DNA of 10,212 nucleotides. It comes from Candidatus Poseidoniaceae archaeon. Lineage in GTDB: Archaea > Thermoplasmatota > Poseidoniia > Poseidoniales > Poseidoniaceae. The translations under genes and the position numbers were made by a program. Of the stretch, positions 1-7,131 are shown piece by piece; positions within the stretch are counted from its first letter, which is position 1; each line of letters begins with the position of its first letter. Where the stretch lies: assembly GCA_022425585.1 (NCBI GenBank), contig JAKMFF010000008.1, positions 1-10,212 on the forward strand, in the 5' to 3' direction. Below the pieces are notes generated by a model. It had not been told where the DNA came from. It saw only the letters and a program-made list of their open reading frames with translations, and made no database searches.

Positions 1-460
1 GGATACCCAACTGAGTATCTAATTCCCAGCAATCAGCAAGTACTAAATCGTGAGTATATACTTCACCTGGAGATATATCTGCACCGCCGCCAGCAGGACC
101 TATGTTAGTAAGTCCTACGAAGTCGCCAGAGTCTGGGCCACCATCACATGCTGCAAACCAAACCACATTAGCAGCATCAACTTGGTCACTACCTGGCGCT
201 AACTCGAAGGTTATGGTAATTTGAGTACCAGCAGCATTAGTCACTAACGTGTTAATTATGCTAACCTTGGATGCCATTGCATCTTTTGTTCCTTCACCAG
301 TAGCCTGGGCGTTCTGTTGCAACTTTTCAGCGGTCTGTATAATGACCGCAGATGCTACCGCAGCAACTAGAATTAGCGCAATGAAGACAATCATTGCACC
401 AATACCCATTGCAGCGATATTATCGCTGTTTTCGTTTTTTATTTCTTTATTATTTTTCAT
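1..460 (-). CDS. flaB: Archaellin (archaeal flagellin) precursor, 3' end outside the window
   Basis: This is the N-terminal 153 codons of an archaellin, the structural subunit of the archaellum filament. The frame is open from the ATG at 460 to the window edge, so the C-terminus is missing. After a short hydrophilic leader (residues 1-16) comes the family hallmark, a glycine-bearing hydrophobic helix at about 17-41 (AMGIGAMIVFIALILVAAV), followed by the conserved LQQNAQATGEGT stretch (48-58). The region from about 78 onward is the start of the beta-rich outer domain and contains two cysteines (C105, C144). The start is fixed by an AGGTGA ribosome site four bases upstream; starting at M18 would remove the leader. 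It lies 63 bp downstream of the 403-aa gene on the same strand, so it may be last or near last in that operon. Oddity: the residue before the predicted cleavage point is Ala, preceded by Ile, not the usual Lys/Arg-Gly. A related type IV pilin is a less likely alternative. Confidence 0.9.
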   Translation of the reverse strand, partial: MKNNKEIKNENSDNIAAMGIGAMIVFIALILVAAVASAVIIQTAEKLQQNAQATGEGTKDAMASKVSIINTLVTNAAGTQITITFELAPGSDQVDAANVVWFAACDGGPDSGDFVGLTNIGPAGGGADISPGEVYTHDLVLADCWELDTQLGI

Positions 461-464
461 ATTT

Positions 465-470
465 TCACCT
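465..470 (-). promoter_or_regulatory. Ribosome binding site of the archaellin gene
   Basis: AGGTGA on the minus strand, four bases before the ATG at 460, in a very A-rich leader. It decides the archaellin start in favour of the ATG that includes the leader peptide. Confidence 0.75.
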
Positions 471-490
471 TTTTTTATTTTTTTACTCGT

Positions 491-510
491 CCTCCCGCAT
501 TGGCGGGTGG
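491..510 (-). other. GC-rich hairpin in the leader of the archaellin gene
   Basis: On the minus strand the sequence reads CCACCCGC-CAAT-GCGGGAGG: two 8-base arms pairing fully except for one A.A mismatch, closed by a four-base loop. It lies between the stop of the 403-aa gene and the archaellin start and stands out against the AT-rich surroundings. It is followed in the direction of transcription by A-runs, not T-runs, so it does not look like an archaeal U-tract terminator. It could protect or process the 5' end of the archaellin message, allowing stronger archaellin expression than the upstream genes; that role is an inference. Confidence 0.5.
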
Positions 511-523
511 AATTGGATGGGGC

Positions 524-1735
524 TCAGGATTTACCTCCTGTGCCCATGTCGATGGTAAGTGGCATTCTTATCAGCGCCACCTCATCGGGGGATAGACGTT
601 CCACAAAGGGAACTTTAGCCGTGGTATAACCTGGTGGTAACCACGGCGTAAGTATGATGTCGGCAAGGGGTTCCATTGAGCGGTTTTGCGCTCTAATAGT
701 AACCATAATTTCACCGGAGCGCATTTCATAGCTAGTTGAAACTGCTAATTTACGGGATAGCGGCATTTCATCTGCGCCGTAACGGCCCATCGACTTGATG
801 TCAAATCTAAGTGGCAAGTTACCACCTGGCGCAATAATAGGTAAATCAACTGAATGAGGCTCGGAAACCCAGCCATCCGGAACAGGAGGCGATAAGCGCA
901 TTGCTGGCATAGCGATTGGCCCGTCGTTAATTAATCTGACAAGCAGCACTCCCGTGTCTCCGCCTGCAGGCCAGCGAGTATCCACACCGAGCCAGAAATG
1001 GCGGAAAAAGAATGGATTAAGAGTAGAAGTATTACCACCGATCAAGTCGTCTACTAGGAATTCAATTTCTGTTGCAGCCTGCCCAACATCGCCTATTTCA
1101 GCATTAGAGGTGGCATTTCGGAGTCGCAGTAGTATATTTTCTGCCTCAATAGTATCGATTTTCTTTTCTTTGAGCAAACGATGTAACATTGCGATGCTAC
1201 GACGAAGGTACAAGACATCTTCTTCTAAAGTGACTAGCGCTTGTTCTGCCTTCTTGACACTCACCTTAGCACGCTTTAGTTTGTGCAGTGAAAGATATTT
1301 CTTGGCTTCCATTATGTCGACTTCGGTGGCCGCAAGGGAATTTGTGTCAGACTGGACAACGTTTTGAACCATTGAATCTAAGTCTCTTGAGGCAGACATG
1401 ATGCGGCTTTCAACTTCACCAAGTGTATCTTGAGAAACTGTTGCCAATTCTGTCTCGTCTGAACCGATAAGCTTACTATTATCCTCATTGAGTTCATCTT
1501 TGGCTTCAAAATTGGCATCGTGGTCGGTTTCTTCATCCTCGAGCTCGCCCATGTAATCTCTAACTTGATCTTGGAAGGTAACCCCAGCATCATCGGTTTC
1601 ACCCTCTGGTTCTACCACGACAAGTTCCTCGATTTCTTCAACTTCGATTTGTGGAAGGTTTTCATCAGAGATATCCTCTTCTAAAAGTTCATCAAGGTCA
1701 AACTCGATTGATCCCTCGGCTTTTTCTTCAGACAT
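524..1735 (-). CDS. Predicted cytosolic protein: acidic N-terminus, helical middle, two tandem beta-sandwich repeats
   Basis: A 403-aa protein I do not recognise as a named family. Residues 1-100 are extremely acidic and low in complexity, opening with a short amphipathic stretch (EFDLDELLEEDI, 11-22). Residues about 105-232 are predicted helical with coiled-coil character (Lys-rich 145-163, Leu-rich 165-208). Residues about 245-395 form a beta-rich module that looks internally duplicated: about 262-313 and 344-395 both run beta-strand, N-x-(G/S), a P-x-G-(W/Y) turn, then a (A/S)P segment leading to a final strand, as in CARDB/DUF11-type sandwiches. There is no signal peptide or TM segment, so it should stay in the cytoplasm. 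It starts 8 bp inside the end of the giant surface-protein gene, with a perfect SD. By position it may connect the surface protein's cytosolic tail to the archaellum or other partners, but this is only inference. It lacks recognisable FlaC/D/E features. Confidence 0.85.
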   Translation of the reverse strand: MSEEKAEGSIEFDLDELLEEDISDENLPQIEVEEIEELVVVEPEGETDDAGVTFQDQVRDYMGELEDEETDHDANFEAKDELNEDNSKLIGSDETELATVSQDTLGEVESRIMSASRDLDSMVQNVVQSDTNSLAATEVDIMEAKKYLSLHKLKRAKVSVKKAEQALVTLEEDVLYLRRSIAMLHRLLKEKKIDTIEAENILLRLRNATSNAEIGDVGQAATEIEFLVDDLIGGNTSTLNPFFFRHFWLGVDTRWPAGGDTGVLLVRLINDGPIAMPAMRLSPPVPDGWVSEPHSVDLPIIAPGGNLPLRFDIKSMGRYGADEMPLSRKLAVSTSYEMRSGEIMVTIRAQNRSMEPLADIILTPWLPPGYTTAKVPFVERLSPDEVALIRMPLTIDMGTGGKS

Positions 1736-4700
1736 CTTCTCTCACCTCCTCATCCATTGCTAGTTCATTTCCATGATTAATATCGTCAAATATCGCGTCG
1801 AGGTTGATACCATCGTTAGCCAACTCATGTAATAATCGCGCCGGGTCCGATAAATCTCTTTCGATTCTAGTAGCCTTCACTTCGATATCTGTCAAGCGAC
1901 CGTAAATTGAGCCATACATTGAATCAGCGCGACGCACAAGAATCCATACACCCACCGAAATAATCACTACATAAGCCGCCAGAGTCAGTAGATTATCTTG
2001 GCTTGTGTCAAGTTGTGGAGGTATGCCAAGAACAACCCCTAGTAGACCGAAAATCGGTAGTGCAAGAATAATCCTGAGTTGCCTTCTACTGTCTGCTAGG
2101 GCTTGGAAATGGTCGGCATACAAGGTAGATACACCTTTGCGCGCTCTCTGATAATCTTCGTGAATCAATCTAAACTCATCAGTGCTTAACCAAGTCTTAC
2201 GCCACAGCCAAAGTGCCGAAACACCCAACACAAGTGGGCCCCAATAAATTATGTTGAATAGGTGGAAAGCAAATCCAAGGGCTAGCAATCCAGCATAGAC
2301 TGAGAACAAGCGGAACTTTTCATTTTGCCCGTTCAACCGCCCAAGGACTAACGACAGCAATCCAAAGATGATGAACGCAACGAATGTGGAAGATTGTCCA
2401 GGTGACCATGAATAGACTTCATCTTTGTAGACGTAGCGATCATTCCCTTCGACATTCTTTGATAACATGTTAGCATCAATAGTAACGATACAGGTTCCAT
2501 CGATAGACTGCTTCCACCATTCGATGGTTTCGGAGGTTATTTCCCATTTGACTACGACTTCCTCATTGGGACCTAGCAAAGCGATTGGGTCTACGTTATT
2601 GTTGATGATTGAACCAGAACACTCTAAATCCACCATGAAGAACAAGGCTAATGCGGTTCCATCATTACGAATTCTAGCACTGACGGTTGCATCTGTTCCT
2701 TCTTCCATCGTGCCTTCACTAATCCAAACTTCAGCCACACTTGGGTCAGCAAATACATCCAATTGGAAGGTGAAAGTTGCCTCGTCGTAAACGGTATATC
2801 CGTTATTTTCGGTCGGGTGGAATAATCTGAATGTCATGTCCCAGCCATCTTCAGTGATAATATTGGGTCTGTTTGGAGCATCGACAATAATCTGTAATGG
2901 GTCACTTACATCCCAAGCATCTCTAAGCGGCAGTTGAATTCTAGAATCATTTCCAGCCGAGCCTGAGCCACAATCTTCAGGAGATAGTGATAACGGTACG
3001 GATGTGGTCTCATCGACTACCAAAGTGAAAGTCCATGGGTAGAGCGATTCGTCCAAGCCTGCAGAGTTAAAATTGAATAATCTTGTAGCCTCACATAATT
3101 CTAATTCGTAAGCCACAGCATTCGAAGCGCCTCGCGGTATGTGAGAATAGACGATATTAACAGTCATAGGTCCATCGGTTTCATCTGGCTTCAAATCAAT
3201 GTCACTAGCCTCAAAGAATCTGGACATCTTCAGTGTTGAATTGAGATAACCATCTCCGTCGACTCCGGAGTCTTGTGGAGTGATATGAATGGAAAGTAAA
3301 GCAGTAAGGTCGAGGTCTGGACTTAATTCTAGCCCACTGACAGTGAATTGGAACGATACATTTTGCCCTACTGGCATATTCAGTGTAGTGGGTGCGTCAG
3401 ATTGCACTGCCCACTCAGTACTGGCGGCTACGCCACCTGGCTTGTTAATCTCGTACGCTAAGTCAGCGGTGACGTCACGATTACCCATGTTGACTATTGT
3501 GGCAGTGAATGTTCGGTCCCATTGACGGTGATAGAGCATTTCTTCTTGCCACTCGATAGTATCTAAGATGAACATTGGTGAAATTAGCATTCTGACAATG
3601 CTGACTCCTGCGGTTAACTCTGTTGCTGGGTCTACCAACCTAATAGTTAGATTGTGGACTGAGCCGTCATCTAAACTGATACCATCGCCCAATTCTGGCA
3701 CACTAACAACTACGCTGCCTTGAATTTCTTCATCTATTGGTAAAGTCATTGTTTGTGATGCTGGAACAACTATCCAACCACCATCTACTGCCACTTCAAC
3801 ATCAAAAGATTCCTCTAAGTTGCCAGAATTTGTTACGGTGAAATTAATTGTTTGATCTTGCCCCGGCAAAACGCCAATCTGATTTGGCGCATCGATAGTA
3901 AGCGAGCGTTGTTCACTGACATTAGCCACAATATTAGCACTCAAGTTTACTCCCGTATCAGTTGAGACCCATAAGGTGGCCATGTAGAATGCATCAGAAT
4001 CAGCATCGGCATTGGCGGCCAGCCTTATCTTTACTGAGTCAGTAAATCCTGGTGCAACTAAAATTTGGTTTGGACTTTCTAAACTAAAGTCAACATCGCC
4101 GCCTTGAGATTCGTCAAGCCACAATGAGTAAGTTGTCGGTGTGTTGCCGGTATTAGTAACATAAACTCTAGTAAGCGGAGTTTCGGATAGTGTAGTATTG
4201 AGGTCAACTGTTTGATTTGTCGGACTCAAAGATGCGTTGACATATGGACCGACTCTTATTGAAACTGGCAAGACATCAATTAGTAATCCCGTGCTGCTAT
4301 CTTCAACTTTGATGTTGACATTTTGGAAAGAGTAGGCTTCCGCTAATGGGTCGGTTGTTACCTTCAATTGGAAATCTCTCATGTGAGAATTCCCTTGTGA
4401 TGGATAATCTGCAACGTCTGCTGACAAATCAAGAATTGTATCCGAAGTAGTAGTAGTAGTGTTAACTGAGGTAATCCAACCGTCTGGAAGATCATCTAAA
4501 ATAGACAAGCGATAGGACGTCAGGTCATTTCCAGTGTTTGCTAACAATAGGTCGATTGGTGTCTCTTCGCCAAGAGGTACATCAAATGGACCTTGGTCGA
4601 TTATGGCCGCCCCTTGAATAGTAGGGACTCCAATCGTAATATTCCTCTCAACTGGTACGACTTCCACATTAGGAATCGGTGGACCCACCAAAGTAGGAGT

Positions 4701-6605
4701 AGCAATAACTGGTATCGAAATTATTCCCGCTAACGGATAATCGTCGGCAGGACCTTGGATGCCAAGGGCAGCTGATTGGACATCGCCAAGAGACAAACCG
4801 GAGAAAGTTGCTGGTGAAACGTTGGCAGACCAGCGATCTGATTCTGAGAAGCCGCCACTGTTGGATGGAGTGAAGGTTAGGTTGCCAACTGACAAGACTG
4901 TATCAACTGTATTGGTGATGGTGCCGTCTAAATTGTGTCTGACTTCGACTTCCATTGCTCTTGGCAAGTCTACGCCTTGCCCGTTCTTTGCGGCAATCAC
5001 ATCTTCAACGGTCAATTGAATGTGCTCTTGTTCAAGACCGGGATCAACCACAATTACCGGCCTTACTTCTAGCGGACTAGTTTGGGTAACTGGCACACCG
5101 CCACCGGATGGAGTTGCTTGGACCCAGACACTCAGAACATCGCCTGCTCTATTGTAGTCACTAGGGTCAAGAGGCATTTGTATTGGAGGAACAGTGATGT
5201 TGACTCCAAAAATACCTGAGTCAGTATTGTTAATCAATGGGGTTGTCGACTCTGAAAGAGTAACTTGCCAATTTGATGAAGTAACTGATAGACCAGCAAC
5301 CAGATCAAAAGTGCCAGGGACATTACCGATATTGGAAATTGTTGAATTAAAGGAAATGCTTTGACCCGGCGTCACCATGGTAGTTGTTGTTGGCATGGTA
5401 ATTGTTGCTTGATACAATTCTCCAGCCATGACTCTAGCAGTCGATGAGAGAGAGTAACTTGGCACTTGTGGGTCGCCAATGGAAGTCAATGTGAGAGTTA
5501 TTGTATCTATCTCTGACCTCGATGCCGAAGACGGCACGGATACCGGGACAAGAATTGTTTCGGACGACCCTGGTGAAAATACAGGTGTTGAACCACCGTT
5601 TTGTCCAAGGTCTGCCCACCCCATTGTGCTAGAAATACCGATTTGGAAAGAGTCAGATTGTGCACCCAAGTTAGTTACAATGAAAGTGAGCGTCGTAGTT
5701 AGCCCAGGCTCCGTAGTGCGGTCAGCCGGAGTAGACAAAGTAGCGATAAAATCCGAGAATTTTATGTTTGAGGTACTGATTAAGTCTGTTTCACTCCAAC
5801 CACCAGTTCCGTTGAAAATTACCGAAACGGTCAATTCCCAGACTCCAGTCATTAGACCAGAATTGTAATTAGTTGTTAGATTATCAGTAACTGCTGGGAT
5901 AAATAATGAACCAGGACTAATGATTTGCTCACCAGAGTAAAATGACATTGTATTGGCGGGGTTGGCTACTTCAGCAAAGGCTAGTTCAAGGTTAGCAGTG
6001 ATATCCCTGACGCCTTCGTTGATTACGGTGGCGTTAATTTGTTGCATACCATTTTCTACCATTGCATTAGTTTGGCCCGGAGCAGGTTGAGGCACAGAAT
6101 CGTCAAGCACTGTTCCAACCATGTACACCGGGCTTTTGACATCGAAATTTATTCGGCGTTCATCGTTACCTGAATTTGGATCGTTTAGCGAGAATACCTC
6201 GGCGAATATCGATTGTCCGTCACCGGGCGTTGCGGTCCATTGGAATAACACAGGACTGGCAACTGTACCGGGGCTAATTGGGCCGATTTCAAGCGAAGTC
6301 ACCAAGGTTTTGCCCGCTGTAGCGGAACCTTGATGGAATAATGACACAACTACTGTGTCTGAGGTAGAACCGGTGTTTGCTACGACTATTCTTGCTGAAT
6401 GCGTGGCGTTTTCAACAAATATGTCCACGCCTGATTGTACAGAGCCAGCCCCGTCTAGGGTGAATGAATTGATGCTAAAATCTGGAGAGCTTCTTGCCCC
6501 GGCTGAGCTGTTGGCAGAAGTTAACGGCGCAACCATAGGAGCAACTAGCAACAGCAACATTACTGCTGCGATGGTTGATTTGCTGCGATTAAGCAGAAAC
6601 CTCAC
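1728..6605 (-). CDS. Giant secreted, membrane-anchored surface protein with CARDB/NEW3-like beta-sandwich repeats
   Basis: About 1,625 aa from the GTG at 6605. Residues 1-31 form a Sec signal peptide (basic RSK n-region, core AAVMLLLLVAPMVAPL, likely cut after TSA). Residues about 35-1405 are a chain of roughly ten or eleven beta-sandwich domains of 100-130 aa, with recurring signatures of CARDB/NPCBM-associated NEW3 families: PG...ITFTVTNxGN, a GW turn, then a PGxxxxxxVxVxVP strand. There are at least 20 N-x-S/T sequons. The only four cysteines lie in the last two ectodomains (about 1171/1212 and 1329/1372). Five TM helices follow (about 1407-1424, 1433-1451, 1453-1469, 1513-1528, 1539-1557), with positive charges placing the 1470-1512 loop and the 68-aa acidic tail inside. 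The start is uncertain: ATG at 6668 would put a hydrophilic extension before the signal peptide and has no SD; a CTG at 6596 is best spaced from the SD. Likely role: surface adhesion or cell-envelope scaffold. No catalytic domain is seen. Confidence 0.88.
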   Translation of the reverse strand: MRFLLNRSKSTIAAVMLLLLVAPMVAPLTSANSSAGARSSPDFSINSFTLDGAGSVQSGVDIFVENATHSARIVVANTGSTSDTVVVSLFHQGSATAGKTLVTSLEIGPISPGTVASPVLFQWTATPGDGQSIFAEVFSLNDPNSGNDERRINFDVKSPVYMVGTVLDDSVPQPAPGQTNAMVENGMQQINATVINEGVRDITANLELAFAEVANPANTMSFYSGEQIISPGSLFIPAVTDNLTTNYNSGLMTGVWELTVSVIFNGTGGWSETDLISTSNIKFSDFIATLSTPADRTTEPGLTTTLTFIVTNLGAQSDSFQIGISSTMGWADLGQNGGSTPVFSPGSSETILVPVSVPSSASRSEIDTITLTLTSIGDPQVPSYSLSSTARVMAGELYQATITMPTTTTMVTPGQSISFNSTISNIGNVPGTFDLVAGLSVTSSNWQVTLSESTTPLINNTDSGIFGVNITVPPIQMPLDPSDYNRAGDVLSVWVQATPSGGGVPVTQTSPLEVRPVIVVDPGLEQEHIQLTVEDVIAAKNGQGVDLPRAMEVEVRHNLDGTITNTVDTVLSVGNLTFTPSNSGGFSESDRWSANVSPATFSGLSLGDVQSAALGIQGPADDYPLAGIISIPVIATPTLVGPPIPNVEVVPVERNITIGVPTIQGAAIIDQGPFDVPLGEETPIDLLLANTGNDLTSYRLSILDDLPDGWITSVNTTTTTSDTILDLSADVADYPSQGNSHMRDFQLKVTTDPLAEAYSFQNVNIKVEDSSTGLLIDVLPVSIRVGPYVNASLSPTNQTVDLNTTLSETPLTRVYVTNTGNTPTTYSLWLDESQGGDVDFSLESPNQILVAPGFTDSVKIRLAANADADSDAFYMATLWVSTDTGVNLSANIVANVSEQRSLTIDAPNQIGVLPGQDQTINFTVTNSGNLEESFDVEVAVDGGWIVVPASQTMTLPIDEEIQGSVVVSVPELGDGISLDDGSVHNLTIRLVDPATELTAGVSIVRMLISPMFILDTIEWQEEMLYHRQWDRTFTATIVNMGNRDVTADLAYEINKPGGVAASTEWAVQSDAPTTLNMPVGQNVSFQFTVSGLELSPDLDLTALLSIHITPQDSGVDGDGYLNSTLKMSRFFEASDIDLKPDETDGPMTVNIVYSHIPRGASNAVAYELELCEATRLFNFNSAGLDESLYPWTFTLVVDETTSVPLSLSPEDCGSGSAGNDSRIQLPLRDAWDVSDPLQIIVDAPNRPNIITEDGWDMTFRLFHPTENNGYTVYDEATFTFQLDVFADPSVAEVWISEGTMEEGTDATVSARIRNDGTALALFFMVDLECSGSIINNNVDPIALLGPNEEVVVKWEITSETIEWWKQSIDGTCIVTIDANMLSKNVEGNDRYVYKDEVYSWSPGQSSTFVAFIIFGLLSLVLGRLNGQNEKFRLFSVYAGLLALGFAFHLFNIIYWGPLVLGVSALWLWRKTWLSTDEFRLIHEDYQRARKGVSTLYADHFQALADSRRQLRIILALPIFGLLGVVLGIPPQLDTSQDNLLTLAAYVVIISVGVWILVRRADSMYGSIYGRLTDIEVKATRIERDLSDPARLLHELANDGINLDAIFDDINHGNELAMDEEVREDV
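1742..1750 (-). promoter_or_regulatory. Perfect SD of the 403-aa gene
   Basis: AGGAGGTGA on the minus strand, six bases before the ATG at 1735 and inside the last codons of the upstream giant gene. It sets the reference SD-to-start spacing for this operon and supports translation of the 403-aa protein from the overlapping start. Confidence 0.8.
4446..4460 (-). repeat. (ACT)5 trinucleotide repeat encoding a Thr run
   Basis: Five perfect tandem AGT units on the plus strand, read as ACT codons on the minus strand, give a run of five threonines (VNTTTTTSD) in a loop of one beta-sandwich domain of the surface protein. It is in frame, so length change would alter the Thr count without a frameshift. 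A similar Thr run nearer the N-terminus uses mixed codons. Confidence 0.7.
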
Positions 6606-7026
6606 CTCCACTTGGGGCTTCAAAACTATCGATGTTGACTTTCTTGCCTTGCTTTTTCCATTGCGCAAGTAGTTGCTCTAGCAAACGATTGTGGTCTTGT
6701 TCGGTAATGCCTAGACGACGACGTTCCTCCCAAAGTAACAGTTGCTCTGTCCTGGTCAGCAAAGCATCTCTAAGGTATAATTCTAAAGTTCTGCGATAAG
6801 CATCTCGGTCCGATATAGCATAGACAATTGTGTCATCATCAACGAATTGATCTGCTCGGTGTTGGATTATATTACCAAGGGTAAGAGCCTCGTCGTAAGA
6901 GATATTCCTTTTGTCCAGTTCGGTTTGAATGCCCGAAGCGGCTTCTTGCAATTCATATTTGCCAGGTGCTCTTTGAATTTTCTTCAAAAACCTACGGGCT
7001 CGACGAGACAGACGTAGCCCTACCAT
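6589..7026 (-). CDS. Small basic helical protein, unknown function
   Basis: A 145-aa protein without a recognised family. It opens with a strongly basic stretch (LRLSRRARRFLKKIQR, 4-18) that could bind nucleic acid or the membrane face, has a predicted helical body, an acidic turn (VDDD, 62-65), then a helix-rich C-terminal half (about 74-125) with WEERRRLGITEQDHNRLL, vaguely like a SHOCT-type helical hairpin, and a disordered tail. There is no signal peptide or TM helix. It is the first gene of the minus-strand unit; its last codons carry the SD for the giant surface-protein gene, so the two are translationally coupled. The ATG at 7026 has only a weak GGTAA-like site upstream. The length and the tight coupling support a real gene; the function is unknown. 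Confidence 0.75.
   Translation of the reverse strand: MVGLRLSRRARRFLKKIQRAPGKYELQEAASGIQTELDKRNISYDEALTLGNIIQHRADQFVDDDTIVYAISDRDAYRRTLELYLRDALLTRTEQLLLWEERRRLGITEQDHNRLLEQLLAQWKKQGKKVNIDSFEAPSGGEVSA
6602..6609 (-). promoter_or_regulatory. Strong SD inside the end of the 145-aa gene, start-deciding for the giant surface protein
   Basis: GGAGGTGA on the minus strand, overlapping codons for GGEV near the end of the 145-aa gene. With the 4-6 base spacing used by the two downstream genes, it points to a start near 6597-6595, where the in-frame codon is CTG (6596-6594). The nearest conventional start, GTG at 6605-6603, lies inside the SD itself. Confidence 0.65.
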
Positions 7027-7110
7027 AAGTTACCGTTGACAAGGCAGTTATTCAAAGAATCGGTCAACTATAGCCCCTCTACCCGAAATGGTTAGATTAT
7101 TATGCAAAAC

Positions 7111-7125
7111 GTATAAAAAGTATAC
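7111..7125. promoter_or_regulatory. Palindromic TATA-like element in the divergent promoter region
   Basis: GTATAAAAAGTATAC has 5-base inverted arms (GTATA/TATAC) around AAAAG and presents a TATA-like core on both strands. It sits 84 bp before the minus-strand 145-aa start and 112 bp before the peroxiredoxin start. With typical archaeal spacing, transcription would begin about 25 bp to either side, giving leaders of roughly 60 and 100 nt. The assignment rests on base pattern only; neither start site is known. Confidence 0.4.
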
Positions 7126-7131
7126 TGCTTT

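Noticed and set aside
491..510. Hairpin as a transcription terminator
   Set aside because: In the direction of the operon it is followed by A-runs, not T-runs, and the archaellin start follows within 31 bases.
249..629. Open frame on the plus strand across the archaellin leader region
   Set aside because: It is antisense to the archaellin and the end of the 403-aa gene; the minus-strand archaellin frame has an SD and clear family motifs.
954..1367. Open frame on the plus strand
   Set aside because: Shadow of the 403-aa gene with no recognisable domain and no ribosome site.
524..1735. 403-aa protein as archaellum component FlaC, FlaD or FlaE
   Set aside because: It has a helical middle in common, but its C-terminus is a beta-sandwich duplication and no FlaD/E domain signature could be seen.
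5479..5868. 129-codon plus-strand frame within the giant gene, plus similar ones at 2467-2790, 4759-5019 and 6355-6672
   Set aside because: They are antisense to a continuous 1,600-codon frame with coherent domain structure; composition of the coding strand explains them.
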